Origin: CAYJLC01 sp044426355
GTDB lineage: Bacteria; Bacillota; Clostridia; Oscillospirales; Butyricicoccaceae
DNA: 64,000 bases
Direction of reading: 5' to 3'
Assembly (NCBI GenBank): GCA_044426355.1
Contig: JAWXUO010000001.1
Location: 1-64,000, forward strand
Shown here: in pieces, positions 51,675-60,120 of the stretch
Layout: every line of letters starts with the position of its first letter
Position numbering within the stretch: the stretch's first letter is position 1
Program-made: the position numbers and the translations under genes
Notes under the pieces: model-generated
Told to the model about the DNA's origin: nothing
Seen by the model: only the letters and a program-made list of their open reading frames with translations
Databases searched by the model: none

Positions 51675-52703
51675 CTAGTCTGTAATACAAAAAGTTTTTC
51701 CTTCATCAAAAAGCTTATTAGAAGTTCTCAAAAGCTCATAAACATCGCTATTTTCATCATATTTCACATTTAAAACTTCTATTTTTTTCGTTAATAATAT
51801 TTTTTCTGTTGCTGATAAATCAACAGCAAACCCAAGTGCAGATTTGTCTAAATTACCCATTTTGGACACTAATTTGTCATATCTTCCACCTTTTAATGCT
51901 GGTTGTGCTACTCCACTAATATATCCTGTAAAAATCAAACCATTATAGTAATTAGTACATGAAATATGCGAAAAATCCATAAAAACTTTATCTTTTTGCA
52001 TAATTTCAGGCAAAAACTTCGCTATATTTTCCATTTCAGAAATTTCTTCACTATAATCAGACTCTTTAAAAATTTCTTTAAGTTGTTTCATTCCACTCTC
52101 AACATCACTATCTAAATTTATAAGTTTAGTGAAAATACCCAAATCGTCAATGTTTTCATTTTTCAGAAACTTTTCTAAATCATGTACATTTTTTTGTTTC
52201 ATATTTAATAGTATTTCCGTTTTTTGAAGTGAATTTAAGTTCATTTTTTCAAAAAACTTGAAAATCAATCCCATATTTGAAATACAAAGCATATAATTTT
52301 CATCAATTTGCTCAAGGCTTCTTTTAGCTAAATTTAAAATTTCAAGTGTCTGATATGTACTAATTTGACCAATAAATTCAACCCCAATTTGATGAATTTC
52401 CTTAAATTCATCACCATCTTTTGGTATTCTAAATACGCTTTCATTATAATAAATTTTATGATTTTTTTCAGCTGTTTTTAAACAATTTTTAACAATACTC
52501 ATTGTAATATCTGGTTTTAATGCCAAAAGTTTACCATTTGGACCATAAAAAGTTATAACTCTATTGTCACCTAAAAAAGTTTCATTCTCCATATAAAATG
52601 AATATTCCTCAAATCTGCTCATTTGATATTTACTAAAACCAAATTTACTATACATATCCTCTAATTTCAGTGCAATTTGCCCTTTTTTATCTAAAAAATC
52701 CAT
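51675..52703 (-). CDS. hisZ: ATP phosphoribosyltransferase regulatory subunit HisZ
   Basis: 342 residues, a class II histidyl-tRNA-synthetase-like protein without the anticodon domain: ALKPDITMSIVKN near residue 60, EFIGQISTYQTLEIL, and GGRYDKLVSKMG in motif-3-like position. It is first in the operon with its own promoter and GGGAGG site; presence beside short HisG confirms the hetero-octameric type. Confidence 0.92.
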   Translation of the reverse strand: MDFLDKKGQIALKLEDMYSKFGFSKYQMSRFEEYSFYMENETFLGDNRVITFYGPNGKLLALKPDITMSIVKNCLKTAEKNHKIYYNESVFRIPKDGDEFKEIHQIGVEFIGQISTYQTLEILNLAKRSLEQIDENYMLCISNMGLIFKFFEKMNLNSLQKTEILLNMKQKNVHDLEKFLKNENIDDLGIFTKLINLDSDVESGMKQLKEIFKESDYSEEISEMENIAKFLPEIMQKDKVFMDFSHISCTNYYNGLIFTGYISGVAQPALKGGRYDKLVSKMGNLDKSALGFAVDLSATEKILLTKKIEVLNVKYDENSDVYELLRTSNKLFDEGKTFCITD

Positions 52704-52789
52704 TATATAAAACCTCCCTTAATAATAAAATAATAATTTATGTGCATTCGTCATTTAGCACAAAGCATATGTCTAATTATGCTAAAATT

Positions 52790-52818
52790 AGTATATCACA
52801 TTTTTATAATTTAGTCAA
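52790..52818 (-). promoter_or_regulatory. Promoter of the histidine operon
   Basis: On the minus strand TTGACT (52818-52813), 17 bases, TATACT (52795-52790). The leader after it contains overlapping inverted repeats (TTTAGCA/TGCTAAA and AGCATA/TATGCT) but no His-rich leader peptide or recognisable T-box. Confidence 0.75.
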
Positions 52819-52849
52819 CTAAAATGTTAAAGCGAGCAGACAAAATTTT

Positions 52850-53350
52850 TTACAAACTAATTTGCCTTTCTGTAATATTCACTATTTTCAGACCTTTTTT
52901 CTTTGCATAATCAAGCGTGTGTTTCGTCCCACCCTGTGAATTATTGTAATAAGCTATTATTTTCGAGCTATTATTAACCATAAATCTATTTCTTGCATAA
53001 TAAATCCCTCTGTGAAAATTTTCCGAAACACAAAAAACATAGCGACTTTTACTCAAAATCACACTATATTCAAGTTTTTCTTCCTTAGACCATTGAGCCT
53101 CTTGCCCTAAAAAAGGTATTCCTGCAATCAAACAAATATCATACTTTTCACTAAGTTCTATCACACATTTCGCTGCTAAAGTATCAAATCCACGGCTCAT
53201 TCCAGTTATAAAATAAGAATATCCTTGATTTATAGCATCAATTATTGCAAAAGTAAGTGAAATTTTAATTTCTTCTTGATTTTCATGAATTTTCTCTGGA
53301 CGTGGTCCAGTAAAACAACATACTTTTTCATTATTAATTGGAAAATCCAT
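52850..53350 (-). CDS. SLOG family protein (DUF1273, YpsA-like)
   Basis: 166 residues from ATG 53350 with GAGAGG upstream (GTG 53359 is possible). The Rossmann-like SLOG fold is suggested by CCFTGPRPEK near the start and ITGMSRGFDTLAAK near residue 56, the nucleotide/ligand-binding glycine loop. Single gene, divergent from the LRR protein gene. YpsA-like proteins affect division and phage shut-off in some Firmicutes; the role here is unknown. Confidence 0.82.
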   Translation of the reverse strand: MDFPINNEKVCCFTGPRPEKIHENQEEIKISLTFAIIDAINQGYSYFITGMSRGFDTLAAKCVIELSEKYDICLIAGIPFLGQEAQWSKEEKLEYSVILSKSRYVFCVSENFHRGIYYARNRFMVNNSSKIIAYYNNSQGGTKHTLDYAKKKGLKIVNITERQISL

Positions 53351-53507
53351 AAAAAACACCTCTCTTTTTTCTAATAATAAACACTACCCACTCAACAAAC
53401 CACATTATATCATACTTTTCAAATAATTTTTAGAACTTTTTGTCGAATTTGTATGTTTTTCTAAAAAAGTGTCAAAATTAACAAAAAACTATGTATGAGG
53501 TAATTCT

Positions 53508-55010
53508 ATGAAAAACACTAAATTCGCATTTCTTTTTATATTTATACTTGTATTTTTTTGCATAAGTACAATTTTTTACACTTTTTTTGGAAAAGATATA
53601 TTAGTAAACAAACTTATACAAAATGCACAAAACTCCAATGAATCAACTGCTATAAAATATTATAACTACGCCTTAAAAATAAATCCTAAAAATGCAGTTG
53701 CTAGAAATAATTTAGTAGAAATTTATATGGAAAATGATGATTATTCCCAAGCTATGACCAGTATTGACCAAGGAATTACAGAAAATCCAGATAATGATGA
53801 CCTCTACCTCTATAAAGTTAAAATTTTCGAACAAAATCTAGAAATAACCCAAGTATTAGACACAATAAATACAATCGAAAGTTCATATGTAAAAAGCAAA
53901 TTTAGTGCAAAAGCTCAAACAGACCCTTCTTTTAATATAAAATCTGGTAACTATAGTCAAAATATACAAATATCAATTAATTGCACCGAAAACTCTAATA
54001 TTTACTACAAAATCAATGCAGAAAACTATCAATTATACGATAATCCAATTTTTTTAACAGATGGATACTACGATATTTCTGCTGTGTCAATTGATGATAG
54101 TGGAATCGTAAGCCGTGAAATAACTAACAGCTACTTTATAGAAAATCTCGTAGCCCCAGTTTCGTTCACAACATCGGATACAATTAGTGCAATTAAGTCA
54201 CAAATAGGCAATTTTGACGAAATTAACAAAGAAAGCTTAGAAAATTTAACAACAATCGACCTCTCAAGCAGTATAATCTTCGATAACGACATCGAAACGC
54301 TTTTAAATTGTCCGAATCTAGAAATTTTACTCCTTGGCGATATTTCAAATCTCACCTCATTTTACCCACTCACAAAACTTGATAACATACGAGAAATTCA
54401 AATTTTGCAAGGTTGCACAAAAAATCTGCTCGAACAACTAGTCACAATTCCTACAATTAAAATTTTAAAAATTTCTAATTCAAAAATAAACATTTTACCA
54501 CAAAATCAAACTTTAATGACTGATTTAACGTTATCTAACTGTTTAATTTACGACATTTCAAATATTTCTAGCTATAAAACACTTGCAAATCTTGATTTAA
54601 GTCAAAATCTTATAAGCGATATTTCCGAACTAGCTTATCTAAAAAAGTTAACGCATTTAAATCTTTCTAACAACAATATAGTTGATATTTCAGCAATAAT
54701 AAATACTATTTCAATAAAAAAACTTGACCTTAGCTATAATAACATAAATCGCATTCAAAATCTATCTAATTTAATATTTTTAGAGGAAGTCAATATCTCA
54801 AATAACCAAATTTCAAGTGTGCAAGAATTTGCAAATTTGCGATATTTAACCTCTCTAAATTGTTCTTTTAACAACATTTTAACCCTAGAATCTCTAATTT
54901 TAAGTAAAAGTTTGCTAGAAATTTACGCAAATGACAACGAAATCAAAGATTTTTCTTATATAAATCAAATTGAAAATCTAAATTATATAAATCTTGCTAA
55001 TAATTCATAA
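53508..55010 (+). CDS. Membrane-anchored TPR and leucine-rich repeat protein
   Basis: 500 residues: N-terminal membrane helix (about 7-27), two or three TPR-like helical repeats (38-125), a beta domain resembling the chitobiase C-terminal type (about 140-205, with NIYYKINAENYQLYDNPIF), and leucine-rich repeats (about 245-500) of the internalin-like 22-residue kind, e.g. LANLDLSQNLISDISELAYL. No sorting signal at the C-terminus, so it should be held by the N-terminal helix with the repeats outside. Probably a protein-protein interaction scaffold. Unknown partner. Its end abuts a convergent small gene by 2 bases. Confidence 0.75.
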   Translation: MKNTKFAFLFIFILVFFCISTIFYTFFGKDILVNKLIQNAQNSNESTAIKYYNYALKINPKNAVARNNLVEIYMENDDYSQAMTSIDQGITENPDNDDLYLYKVKIFEQNLEITQVLDTINTIESSYVKSKFSAKAQTDPSFNIKSGNYSQNIQISINCTENSNIYYKINAENYQLYDNPIFLTDGYYDISAVSIDDSGIVSREITNSYFIENLVAPVSFTTSDTISAIKSQIGNFDEINKESLENLTTIDLSSSIIFDNDIETLLNCPNLEILLLGDISNLTSFYPLTKLDNIREIQILQGCTKNLLEQLVTIPTIKILKISNSKINILPQNQTLMTDLTLSNCLIYDISNISSYKTLANLDLSQNLISDISELAYLKKLTHLNLSNNNIVDISAIINTISIKKLDLSYNNINRIQNLSNLIFLEEVNISNNQISSVQEFANLRYLTSLNCSFNNILTLESLILSKSLLEIYANDNEIKDFSYINQIENLNYINLANNS

Positions 55011-55012
55011 AA

Positions 55013-55240
55013 TTAAATCCATTGTTTACAAATATTTTCCCTACTATAATAATTTTTTATGTAATAATAAGTTTTTGTAGTTTGTCTTAAAACCGACTCA
55101 TGAGCTACTATTTTATCTCGAATTTTACGCTTTTTCTCTAAATTTTCTGTTGTTTCAAGCAAATTATTAAGCTCAGCTAAATGCTGATTTAATGTATTCA
55201 TTGTGTCTAAATATTGGTCTGCTGTGTATGATAAATTCAT
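55013..55240 (-). CDS. Unknown small helical protein, 75 residues
   Basis: 75 residues from ATG 55240 after AGGAGG (an earlier in-frame ATG at 55258 lies before that site). Predicted helical, charged, with LNQHLAELNNLLETTENLEK likely to form a coiled coil, and a Tyr-rich KTYYYIKNYYSR end. It diverges from the XRE gene with a strong promoter of its own, so it may be the XRE protein's target. Family not recognised. Confidence 0.65.
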   Translation of the reverse strand: MNLSYTADQYLDTMNTLNQHLAELNNLLETTENLEKKRKIRDKIVAHESVLRQTTKTYYYIKNYYSRENICKQWI

Positions 55241-55277
55241 AATTCCTCCTATAAACATTTCGTGTACCTACAACTAC

Positions 55278-55306
55278 ACTATACTACACATTTAGTTCTA
55301 TGTCAA
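55278..55306 (-). promoter_or_regulatory. Promoter of the 75-residue gene
   Basis: On the minus strand TTGACA (55306-55301), 17 bases, TATAGT (55283-55278). The region carries repeated CTACA units (55266-55290) that could be XRE sites. Confidence 0.75.
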
Positions 55307-55330
55307 GCGAAAAATTACAAAACGTGTAGC

Positions 55331-55359
55331 TTGACAACACAAAACGTTTATGATATAAT
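55331..55359 (+). promoter_or_regulatory. Consensus promoter of the XRE-ImmA pair with flanking inverted repeat
   Basis: TTGACA (55331-55336), 17 bases, TATAAT (55354-55359), a perfect consensus. AAACGTGT just upstream and ACACAAAACGTTT inside the spacer form a partial inverted repeat likely to be the autoregulatory operator. Confidence 0.85.
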
Positions 55360-55392
55360 AATAAAAAAATTAAATTTTTAAGGAGAAAAATT

Positions 55393-55788
55393 ATGTTAGG
55401 TGATAGAATAAAAGAACTAAGAAAACTAAACAAAATGACACAACAAGAACTTTCCGAAAAACTAGGAATAACACCTAGTGCAATCGGTATGTACGAACAA
55501 AATCGAAGAGAACCAAAATTCGATGTTTTAGAGCAACTATGCAAAATATTCTCTGTATCTCCAGACTATTTTTTAAGTTCTGATAGCACTGTAGCACTTG
55601 CATCATCGCAAAATTTTTACAGAACTAACGCAAGCGATTTTGACATAATCATCGACAACCTGCGTCAAGATCTAAAAGAGCAAAAAGGACTTATGTTTCG
55701 TGGCGAAATTTTAGATGATACCGACCTTGAGAAAATTTTTGATGCTATGAAAATAGGTGCAGAAGTAGCTTTAAAATCTAAGAAGTAA
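55393..55788 (+). CDS. XRE family transcriptional regulator
   Basis: 131 residues. N-terminal helix-turn-helix (7-61): IKELRKLNKMTQQELSEKLG and TPSAIGMYEQNRREP, followed by a conserved PDYFLS. The C-terminal 70 residues are a separate helical domain, probably for dimerisation or contact with the protease next to it. It is followed 12 bases later by an ImmA-type gene. Likely a repressor acting on the divergent promoter region. Confidence 0.9.
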   Translation: MLGDRIKELRKLNKMTQQELSEKLGITPSAIGMYEQNRREPKFDVLEQLCKIFSVSPDYFLSSDSTVALASSQNFYRTNASDFDIIIDNLRQDLKEQKGLMFRGEILDDTDLEKIFDAMKIGAEVALKSKK

Positions 55789-55800
55789 AGGAGTGAATAG

Positions 55801-56232
55801 ATGTATCCTTGTGATATTGCACAAAATTTAATCGAAAAATACAACTCTACCGACCCGATACTTCTTTGCGATTTTCTCGACATATACATTATATATTGTG
55901 ACCTCCCCGAAAATATCCAAGGTTTTTTCAATAATTTTAACGATGTTTTCATAATTTACATAAACAATTCCTCAAACGAGGACGAAATAGACTGCATAAT
56001 CGCTCACGAGCTTGGTCATATTATGATGCATAGCGAACTAAATACGCTTTTTTTACGAGCTAATTCTTATATTAACGTCGATAAATACGAAAAAGAGGCT
56101 AATATTTTCTCAGCATACCTTAATTTTAGCAAATTTAAGCACTCAAACGACTTCGCACTTCTTACCGATTTATTGCAAATAGATTTTGACACTATTGGTA
56201 AAATAGCTAAATATAAGGAAAAATTTCGTTAA
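55801..56232 (+). CDS. ImmA/IrrE-type metallopeptidase
   Basis: 143 residues. The zinc motif is HELGH (in IIAHELGHIMMH, near residue 67), and KEANIFSAYL downstream supplies the third ligand Glu region. ImmA-type proteases cleave their partner XRE repressor in response to DNA damage or quorum signals in elements such as ICEBs1. The pair is isolated here with no mobile genes adjoining. GGAG upstream. Confidence 0.87.
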   Translation: MYPCDIAQNLIEKYNSTDPILLCDFLDIYIIYCDLPENIQGFFNNFNDVFIIYINNSSNEDEIDCIIAHELGHIMMHSELNTLFLRANSYINVDKYEKEANIFSAYLNFSKFKHSNDFALLTDLLQIDFDTIGKIAKYKEKFR

Positions 56233-56261
56233 TTTTTCATCAATATATTATTAAAAGTATC

Positions 56262-56291
56262 TTGTAATTTAACACTTTAGTATGTTATAAT
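56262..56291 (+). promoter_or_regulatory. Promoter of serC-serA
   Basis: TTGTAA (56262-56267), 18 bases, TATAAT (56286-56291). Confidence 0.6.
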
Positions 56292-56302
56292 TATAACAAA
56301 GG

Positions 56303-56347
56303 TATTTTAAATATTTTAAATATTTTAAATATCTTAACTATTTTAAT
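56303..56347 (+). repeat. Five tandem 9-bp units in the serC leader
   Basis: TATTTTAAA occurs three times in perfect tandem (56303-56329), followed by TATCTTAAC and TATTTTAAT. It lies between promoter and ribosome binding site, so it is part of the 5' leader. Confidence 0.8.
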
Positions 56348-56364
56348 TTAAGGAAGGTATTATT

Positions 56365-57450
56365 ATGATCGAAAACAGAGTTGTAAACTTCTCAGCAGGA
56401 CCATCAATGCTCCCAGAAGAAGTGCTAAAAAAAGCAGCTGAACAAATGCTAAACTACGAAGGATCGGGAATGTCCGTAATGGAGATGAGTCACCGTTCAA
56501 AAGTCTACGAATCGATTATAGATGCTACCAAAAATAGACTTCGTAAAATCATGGAAATCCCAGAAAATTATGAAATTTTATTCATTCAAGGTGGGGCAAC
56601 CGGCCAATTTGCAGGTATTCCTCTAAATTTACTTAAAAAAGGCAGTGCAGACTACGCACTTACTGGTCAATTTTCGACAAAAGCTTACGAAGAAGCTAAA
56701 AAATATGGCGAAATTTCAGTTTCTGCAAGTTCAAAAGACGAAAACTTTACTTATATTCCAAAACAATCTGATTTAAAACTAAATGCAGACGCAGATTATT
56801 TTTATTACTGTGCAAACAACACAATTTATGGAACAAAATGGAATTACGTGCCAGAAACTGGCAATGTTCCACTAATTTGTGACATGTCATCGTGTATTTT
56901 ATCTGAAAAAGTTGATGTTTCTAAATTTGGCATAATTTATGCAGGTGTACAAAAAAATATGGGGCCTGCTGGTGTTGCTGTTGTTATAATTAGAAAAGAC
57001 CTAATCTCAGGTTCAAAAGATTTTTCTCCAGTTATTTTAGACTACAAGTCTATGGCAGACAATGATTCTATGTACAACACGCCACCAACTTATAGCATTT
57101 ATGTGGTAGGACTTGTTTTAGAGTGGCTTGAAAACCTTGGTGGAATTGATGCTATGGAAAAAATCAACCGTGAAAAAGCTTCTCTTTTATACAATTATCT
57201 TGATAATTCAAAAATGTTTAGTGGTACAGCAAAGGTTGATGATCGCTCGCTTATGAACATAACTTTTACTGCAAAAACAAGCGAACTAGAAGAAAAATTT
57301 GTAAAAGCATGTGAACAAAACGGCTTTGTAAACATAAAAGGACACAGAAGTGTTGGTGGAATGCGTGCATCTATATATAATGCAATGCCAACCGAAGGCA
57401 TTAAAAATTTAGTTGCCTTTATGGAAAAATTTGAAAAGGAAAATGCTTAA
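56365..57450 (+). CDS. serC: Phosphoserine aminotransferase SerC
   Basis: 361 residues, class V aminotransferase. VNFSAGPSMLPEEVL at the start, GGATGQFAG near 74, and the PLP Lys in AGVQKNMGPAG near residue 196. It converts 3-phosphohydroxypyruvate to phosphoserine. It is followed 2 bases later by serA. Confidence 0.96.
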   Translation: MIENRVVNFSAGPSMLPEEVLKKAAEQMLNYEGSGMSVMEMSHRSKVYESIIDATKNRLRKIMEIPENYEILFIQGGATGQFAGIPLNLLKKGSADYALTGQFSTKAYEEAKKYGEISVSASSKDENFTYIPKQSDLKLNADADYFYYCANNTIYGTKWNYVPETGNVPLICDMSSCILSEKVDVSKFGIIYAGVQKNMGPAGVAVVIIRKDLISGSKDFSPVILDYKSMADNDSMYNTPPTYSIYVVGLVLEWLENLGGIDAMEKINREKASLLYNYLDNSKMFSGTAKVDDRSLMNITFTAKTSELEEKFVKACEQNGFVNIKGHRSVGGMRASIYNAMPTEGIKNLVAFMEKFEKENA

Positions 57451-57452
57451 TT

Positions 57453-58616
57453 ATGTATAATATAAAACTTTTAAACCAAATCTCAGAAACTGGTCTTGTA
57501 AATTTTTCAGCTGACTACAAATGTGCCGAAAAACCAGAAAATCCAGATGCAATTTTGGTTCGTTCTGCAAATATGCATGACGAAAAATTTGAAGAAAGCG
57601 TAAAATGTATCGCAAGAGCAGGTGCTGGAGTAAATAATATACCTCTTGAACGCTGTGCAGATGAAGGAATCGTTGTTTTCAACACTCCTGGTGCAAACGC
57701 AAACGCTGTAAAAGAAATTGTAATTACAGGCTTACTTCTTTCTTCACGAAACGTTACAGGTGGAATCGAATGGAGCAAAACAATTTCTGATAAAGGTTCA
57801 GAAATTCCTGCTTTAGTAGAAAAAGGCAAAGCACAATTCACAGGTCCAGAAATTTCTGGTAAAAAACTTGGTGTAATTGGTCTTGGAGCAGTTGGTGTTC
57901 TAGTTGCAAACGCTTGCAGACACCTAGGAATGGAAGTTTATGGTTATGACCCTTATATTTCTATAAAAGCTGCTTGGAACTTATCTCGTGATGTTCATTC
58001 TGTCGCTAGTATAAAAGAAATTTTCGAAACTTGTGATTATATCACAATTCACATGCCTTATAATAAAGACACTAAAGACACTATAAATACTGATACAATC
58101 GCTACAATGAAAGACGGTGTACGTATTTTAAACTTCGCACGTGGCGAACTTGTAAATGATGATGCTATTATAAAAGCACTTGAAAGTGGCAAAGTTTCAG
58201 CTTACGTAACAGATTTCCCTAACGAAAAAACTTTAGCTTGCGAAAAAATCATGTCAATTCCTCACCTTGGAGCATCAACTCCAGAAAGTGAAGATAATTG
58301 TGCAGTGATGGCTGTAAACGAAGTACGTGAGTACCTAGAAAACGGAAATATTATAAATTCTGTTAATTTGCCAAACCTAGAGCTTCCTCGTGAAGCAACT
58401 ACTAGACTTTGCATAATCAACAAAAACGTTCCAAATATAGTAGGTTCTATCTCAACTTTGCTTGCAAATGCTAAAATAAATATCGAAAATATGGCAAATC
58501 GTTCTTTAAACGACTATGCATACACAATAATCGAAACAAACAGCGATATTACAGACGAAATTTTAAAAACTATCCAAAATACTGATGGTATAATTCGAGT
58601 TCGTATAATCAAATAA
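57453..58616 (+). CDS. serA: D-3-phosphoglycerate dehydrogenase SerA
   Basis: 387 residues. Substrate domain (1-85), NAD-binding domain (about 86-285) with GKKLGVIGLGAVGVLVA and catalytic Arg/Glu/His in NFARGELVNDD, and HLGASTPESEDN. A C-terminal ACT domain (about 318-387) probably senses serine. No serB lies next to it; phosphoserine phosphatase must be elsewhere. Confidence 0.96.
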   Translation: MYNIKLLNQISETGLVNFSADYKCAEKPENPDAILVRSANMHDEKFEESVKCIARAGAGVNNIPLERCADEGIVVFNTPGANANAVKEIVITGLLLSSRNVTGGIEWSKTISDKGSEIPALVEKGKAQFTGPEISGKKLGVIGLGAVGVLVANACRHLGMEVYGYDPYISIKAAWNLSRDVHSVASIKEIFETCDYITIHMPYNKDTKDTINTDTIATMKDGVRILNFARGELVNDDAIIKALESGKVSAYVTDFPNEKTLACEKIMSIPHLGASTPESEDNCAVMAVNEVREYLENGNIINSVNLPNLELPREATTRLCIINKNVPNIVGSISTLLANAKINIENMANRSLNDYAYTIIETNSDITDEILKTIQNTDGIIRVRIIK

Positions 58617-58624
58617 ACTAATTA

Positions 58625-58653
58625 AACTGCAATGTAAAAGTTGCAGTTTTTTT
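58625..58653 (+). terminator. Terminator of serC-serA
   Basis: A perfect 8-bp stem AACTGCAA/TTGCAGTT (58625-58632 with 58641-58648) followed by a T run. Confidence 0.9.
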
Positions 58654-58697
58654 CATAAAACACCCCCAATATTCATATCTATAATAGAGGTGTTTTA

Positions 58698-59135
58698 ATG
58701 AAAATATTTAATTTTAGTATGATTTTACTTGTTTTTGCTGTTTTTTGTGTGCTTATAATGAAAGAACAATCAGAAAAACTAGAGCCAATAGAACCTATTC
58801 CAAATCAATCCCCTGACATAGTAAGTATTCTTAGCGATTTTTTCAGTGTTGACCTACCCATCTCAAGCCTAATTGTTAATATTCACGACAAAAATATCGA
58901 AATTTCTGGAAATTTAACTAAAAATATGCTAAAAAATTATCTTGAAGAGAAAAACTGTCTTAATTTTGCTACAAACTCAGCTCTTTTAACTTTCCCAGAC
59001 ACTGTTTTTATAAAATTTTACTTAAATACACAAGTCACAGAAAACTCGTTTGAAATTATAGCTAAAAAAATCGAAATAGAAAATTTTAGTGTAGATACAA
59101 ATTTTATTTTATATTCATTAAATTTGAAAAAATAG
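58698..59135 (+). CDS. Unknown protein with N-terminal membrane anchor, 145 residues
   Basis: 145 residues: one N-terminal membrane helix (about 5-21, no lipobox) and a soluble outer part with mixed alpha/beta pattern (SSLIVNIHDKNIEISGNL). GAGGT upstream of the ATG. It is followed by a separate promoter for yajC. I do not recognise the family; it is intact, and codon use matches its neighbours. Confidence 0.65.
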   Translation: MKIFNFSMILLVFAVFCVLIMKEQSEKLEPIEPIPNQSPDIVSILSDFFSVDLPISSLIVNIHDKNIEISGNLTKNMLKNYLEEKNCLNFATNSALLTFPDTVFIKFYLNTQVTENSFEIIAKKIEIENFSVDTNFILYSLNLKK

Positions 59136-59136
59136 C

Positions 59137-59165
59137 TTGAATTTTTCCGAAAAATTTAGTATAAT
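59137..59165 (+). promoter_or_regulatory. Promoter of yajC and the SCIFF genes
   Basis: TTGAAT (59137-59142), 17 bases, TATAAT (59160-59165). Confidence 0.75.
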
Positions 59166-59193
59166 AAATATAGTATCTTAAAGGAGGTGCTTT

Positions 59194-59466
59194 ATGGAAT
59201 ACCTACTTGCCTACGGTCCTATGACGTTTATTATTATTTTCATGTATTTTTTCTTGATAAGACCACAGAAAAAACGTGAGGCAGCTGTCGAAGATATGCG
59301 TAATAAACTCGAAGTTGGCGACCAAATCACAACAATAGGTGGCGTTATTGGTCGAATTGTTGCAATTCGTGATGACCAAATCACTCTAGAAACTGGAGCA
59401 GACAGAATAAAATTATATTTTGCAAAATGGGCTGTCCAAGGAAAAACTGAACAACCTAAAGATTAA
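59194..59466 (+). CDS. yajC: Preprotein translocase accessory subunit YajC
   Basis: 90 residues: N-terminal membrane helix (about 6-24) ending in FFLIRPQKKREA, then a small beta domain with GDQITTIGGVIGRIV. It associates with SecDF. Strong AAAGGAGG upstream. Confidence 0.94.
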   Translation: MEYLLAYGPMTFIIIFMYFFLIRPQKKREAAVEDMRNKLEVGDQITTIGGVIGRIVAIRDDQITLETGADRIKLYFAKWAVQGKTEQPKD

Positions 59467-59530
59467 TTTTGTAATTTTTCCAAAAAAATTTTCATATAGT
59501 TTTAACATATGAAGTTTTTGGAGGAATATT

Positions 59531-59914
59531 ATGATAAAAACACAAAATTTACTATCAATAACTCTAGCAAACACACTCTTTTGTATGTTTTTACTACTGA
59601 GTTTTGCATTTCTAAATTTCAAATTAAATTTGCAATTAGAGCATCTTTTTTCATTAACAATATTGCTTTTAACAGGAATTTTTTGTGGTTTTATCACATC
59701 TAAAAAAGCTCAAAATAAAAAACTTGTGTATACAGGTATAACTAGCACAATTTTTTTGCTACTCTACCTTACTATAAGTTTTTTACTTAAAAAATCCATT
59801 TTGGTTAATAATATGTATTTAATATGCATGTTTAATATTTATTTTGGTGCAATAATTGGCTGTTTGTTATCTTTGCATCAAAAAGACACATTGAAAGGAC
59901 GTAAAAAATCATGA
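59531..59914 (+). CDS. TIGR04086 family membrane protein
   Basis: 127 residues with four membrane helices (about 12-32, 42-60, 70-90, 98-117). It matches the TIGR04086 family of small membrane proteins that accompany SCIFF in Clostridia. Start ATG 59531 follows GGAGG. Its stop codon overlaps the SCIFF start as ATGA, so translation is coupled. Function unknown. Confidence 0.78.
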   Translation: MIKTQNLLSITLANTLFCMFLLLSFAFLNFKLNLQLEHLFSLTILLLTGIFCGFITSKKAQNKKLVYTGITSTIFLLLYLTISFLLKKSILVNNMYLICMFNIYFGAIIGCLLSLHQKDTLKGRKKS

Positions 59915-60048
59915 AACACATTAAAACTTTAAATTCAAAAACTTTAAAAGAAACTGCTACACACGGTGGCTGTGGAGAATGTCAAACTTCTTGCCAATCA
60001 GCTTGTAAAACATCATGTACAGTTGCAAATCAAAAATGCGAAAAATAA
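59911..60048 (+). CDS. scfA: SCIFF precursor peptide (six Cys in forty-five residues)
   Basis: Exactly 45 residues. It starts MKHIKTLNSKTLKET, and its Cys are at positions 21, 24, 28, 32, 36 and 43, the defining pattern of SCIFF, a ribosomally made peptide found throughout Clostridia. The maturase next to it forms a thioether crosslink in it. Too short for ordinary gene finders. The preceding gene overlaps it by 4 bases. The natural role of the matured peptide is unknown. Confidence 0.95.
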   Translation: MKHIKTLNSKTLKETATHGGCGECQTSCQSACKTSCTVANQKCEK

Positions 60049-60050
60049 AT

Positions 60051-60090
60051 TAAAAAAGCTTTTTTAGGCAATGCTCACCGAGTATTGCCT
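60051..60090 (+). promoter_or_regulatory. Palindrome and hairpin between SCIFF and its maturase
   Basis: A perfect 16-bp palindrome TAAAAAAGCTTTTTTA (60051-60066) is joined to a 10-bp hairpin AGGCAATGCT/AGTATTGCCT (60066-60075 with 60081-60090, one G-U pair). It may attenuate or process the transcript so that more peptide than enzyme is made. The arms resemble the ends of the repeat at 15824-15996. Confidence 0.6.
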
Positions 60091-60120
60091 CATTGTAATG
60101 CTTAAATATATGGAGAAATT

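Noticed and set aside
52704..52812. Possible histidine attenuator in the hisZ leader
   Set aside because: Overlapping inverted repeats exist, but there is no His-rich leader peptide (the only 11-codon frame has one His), no T run and no T-box sequence.
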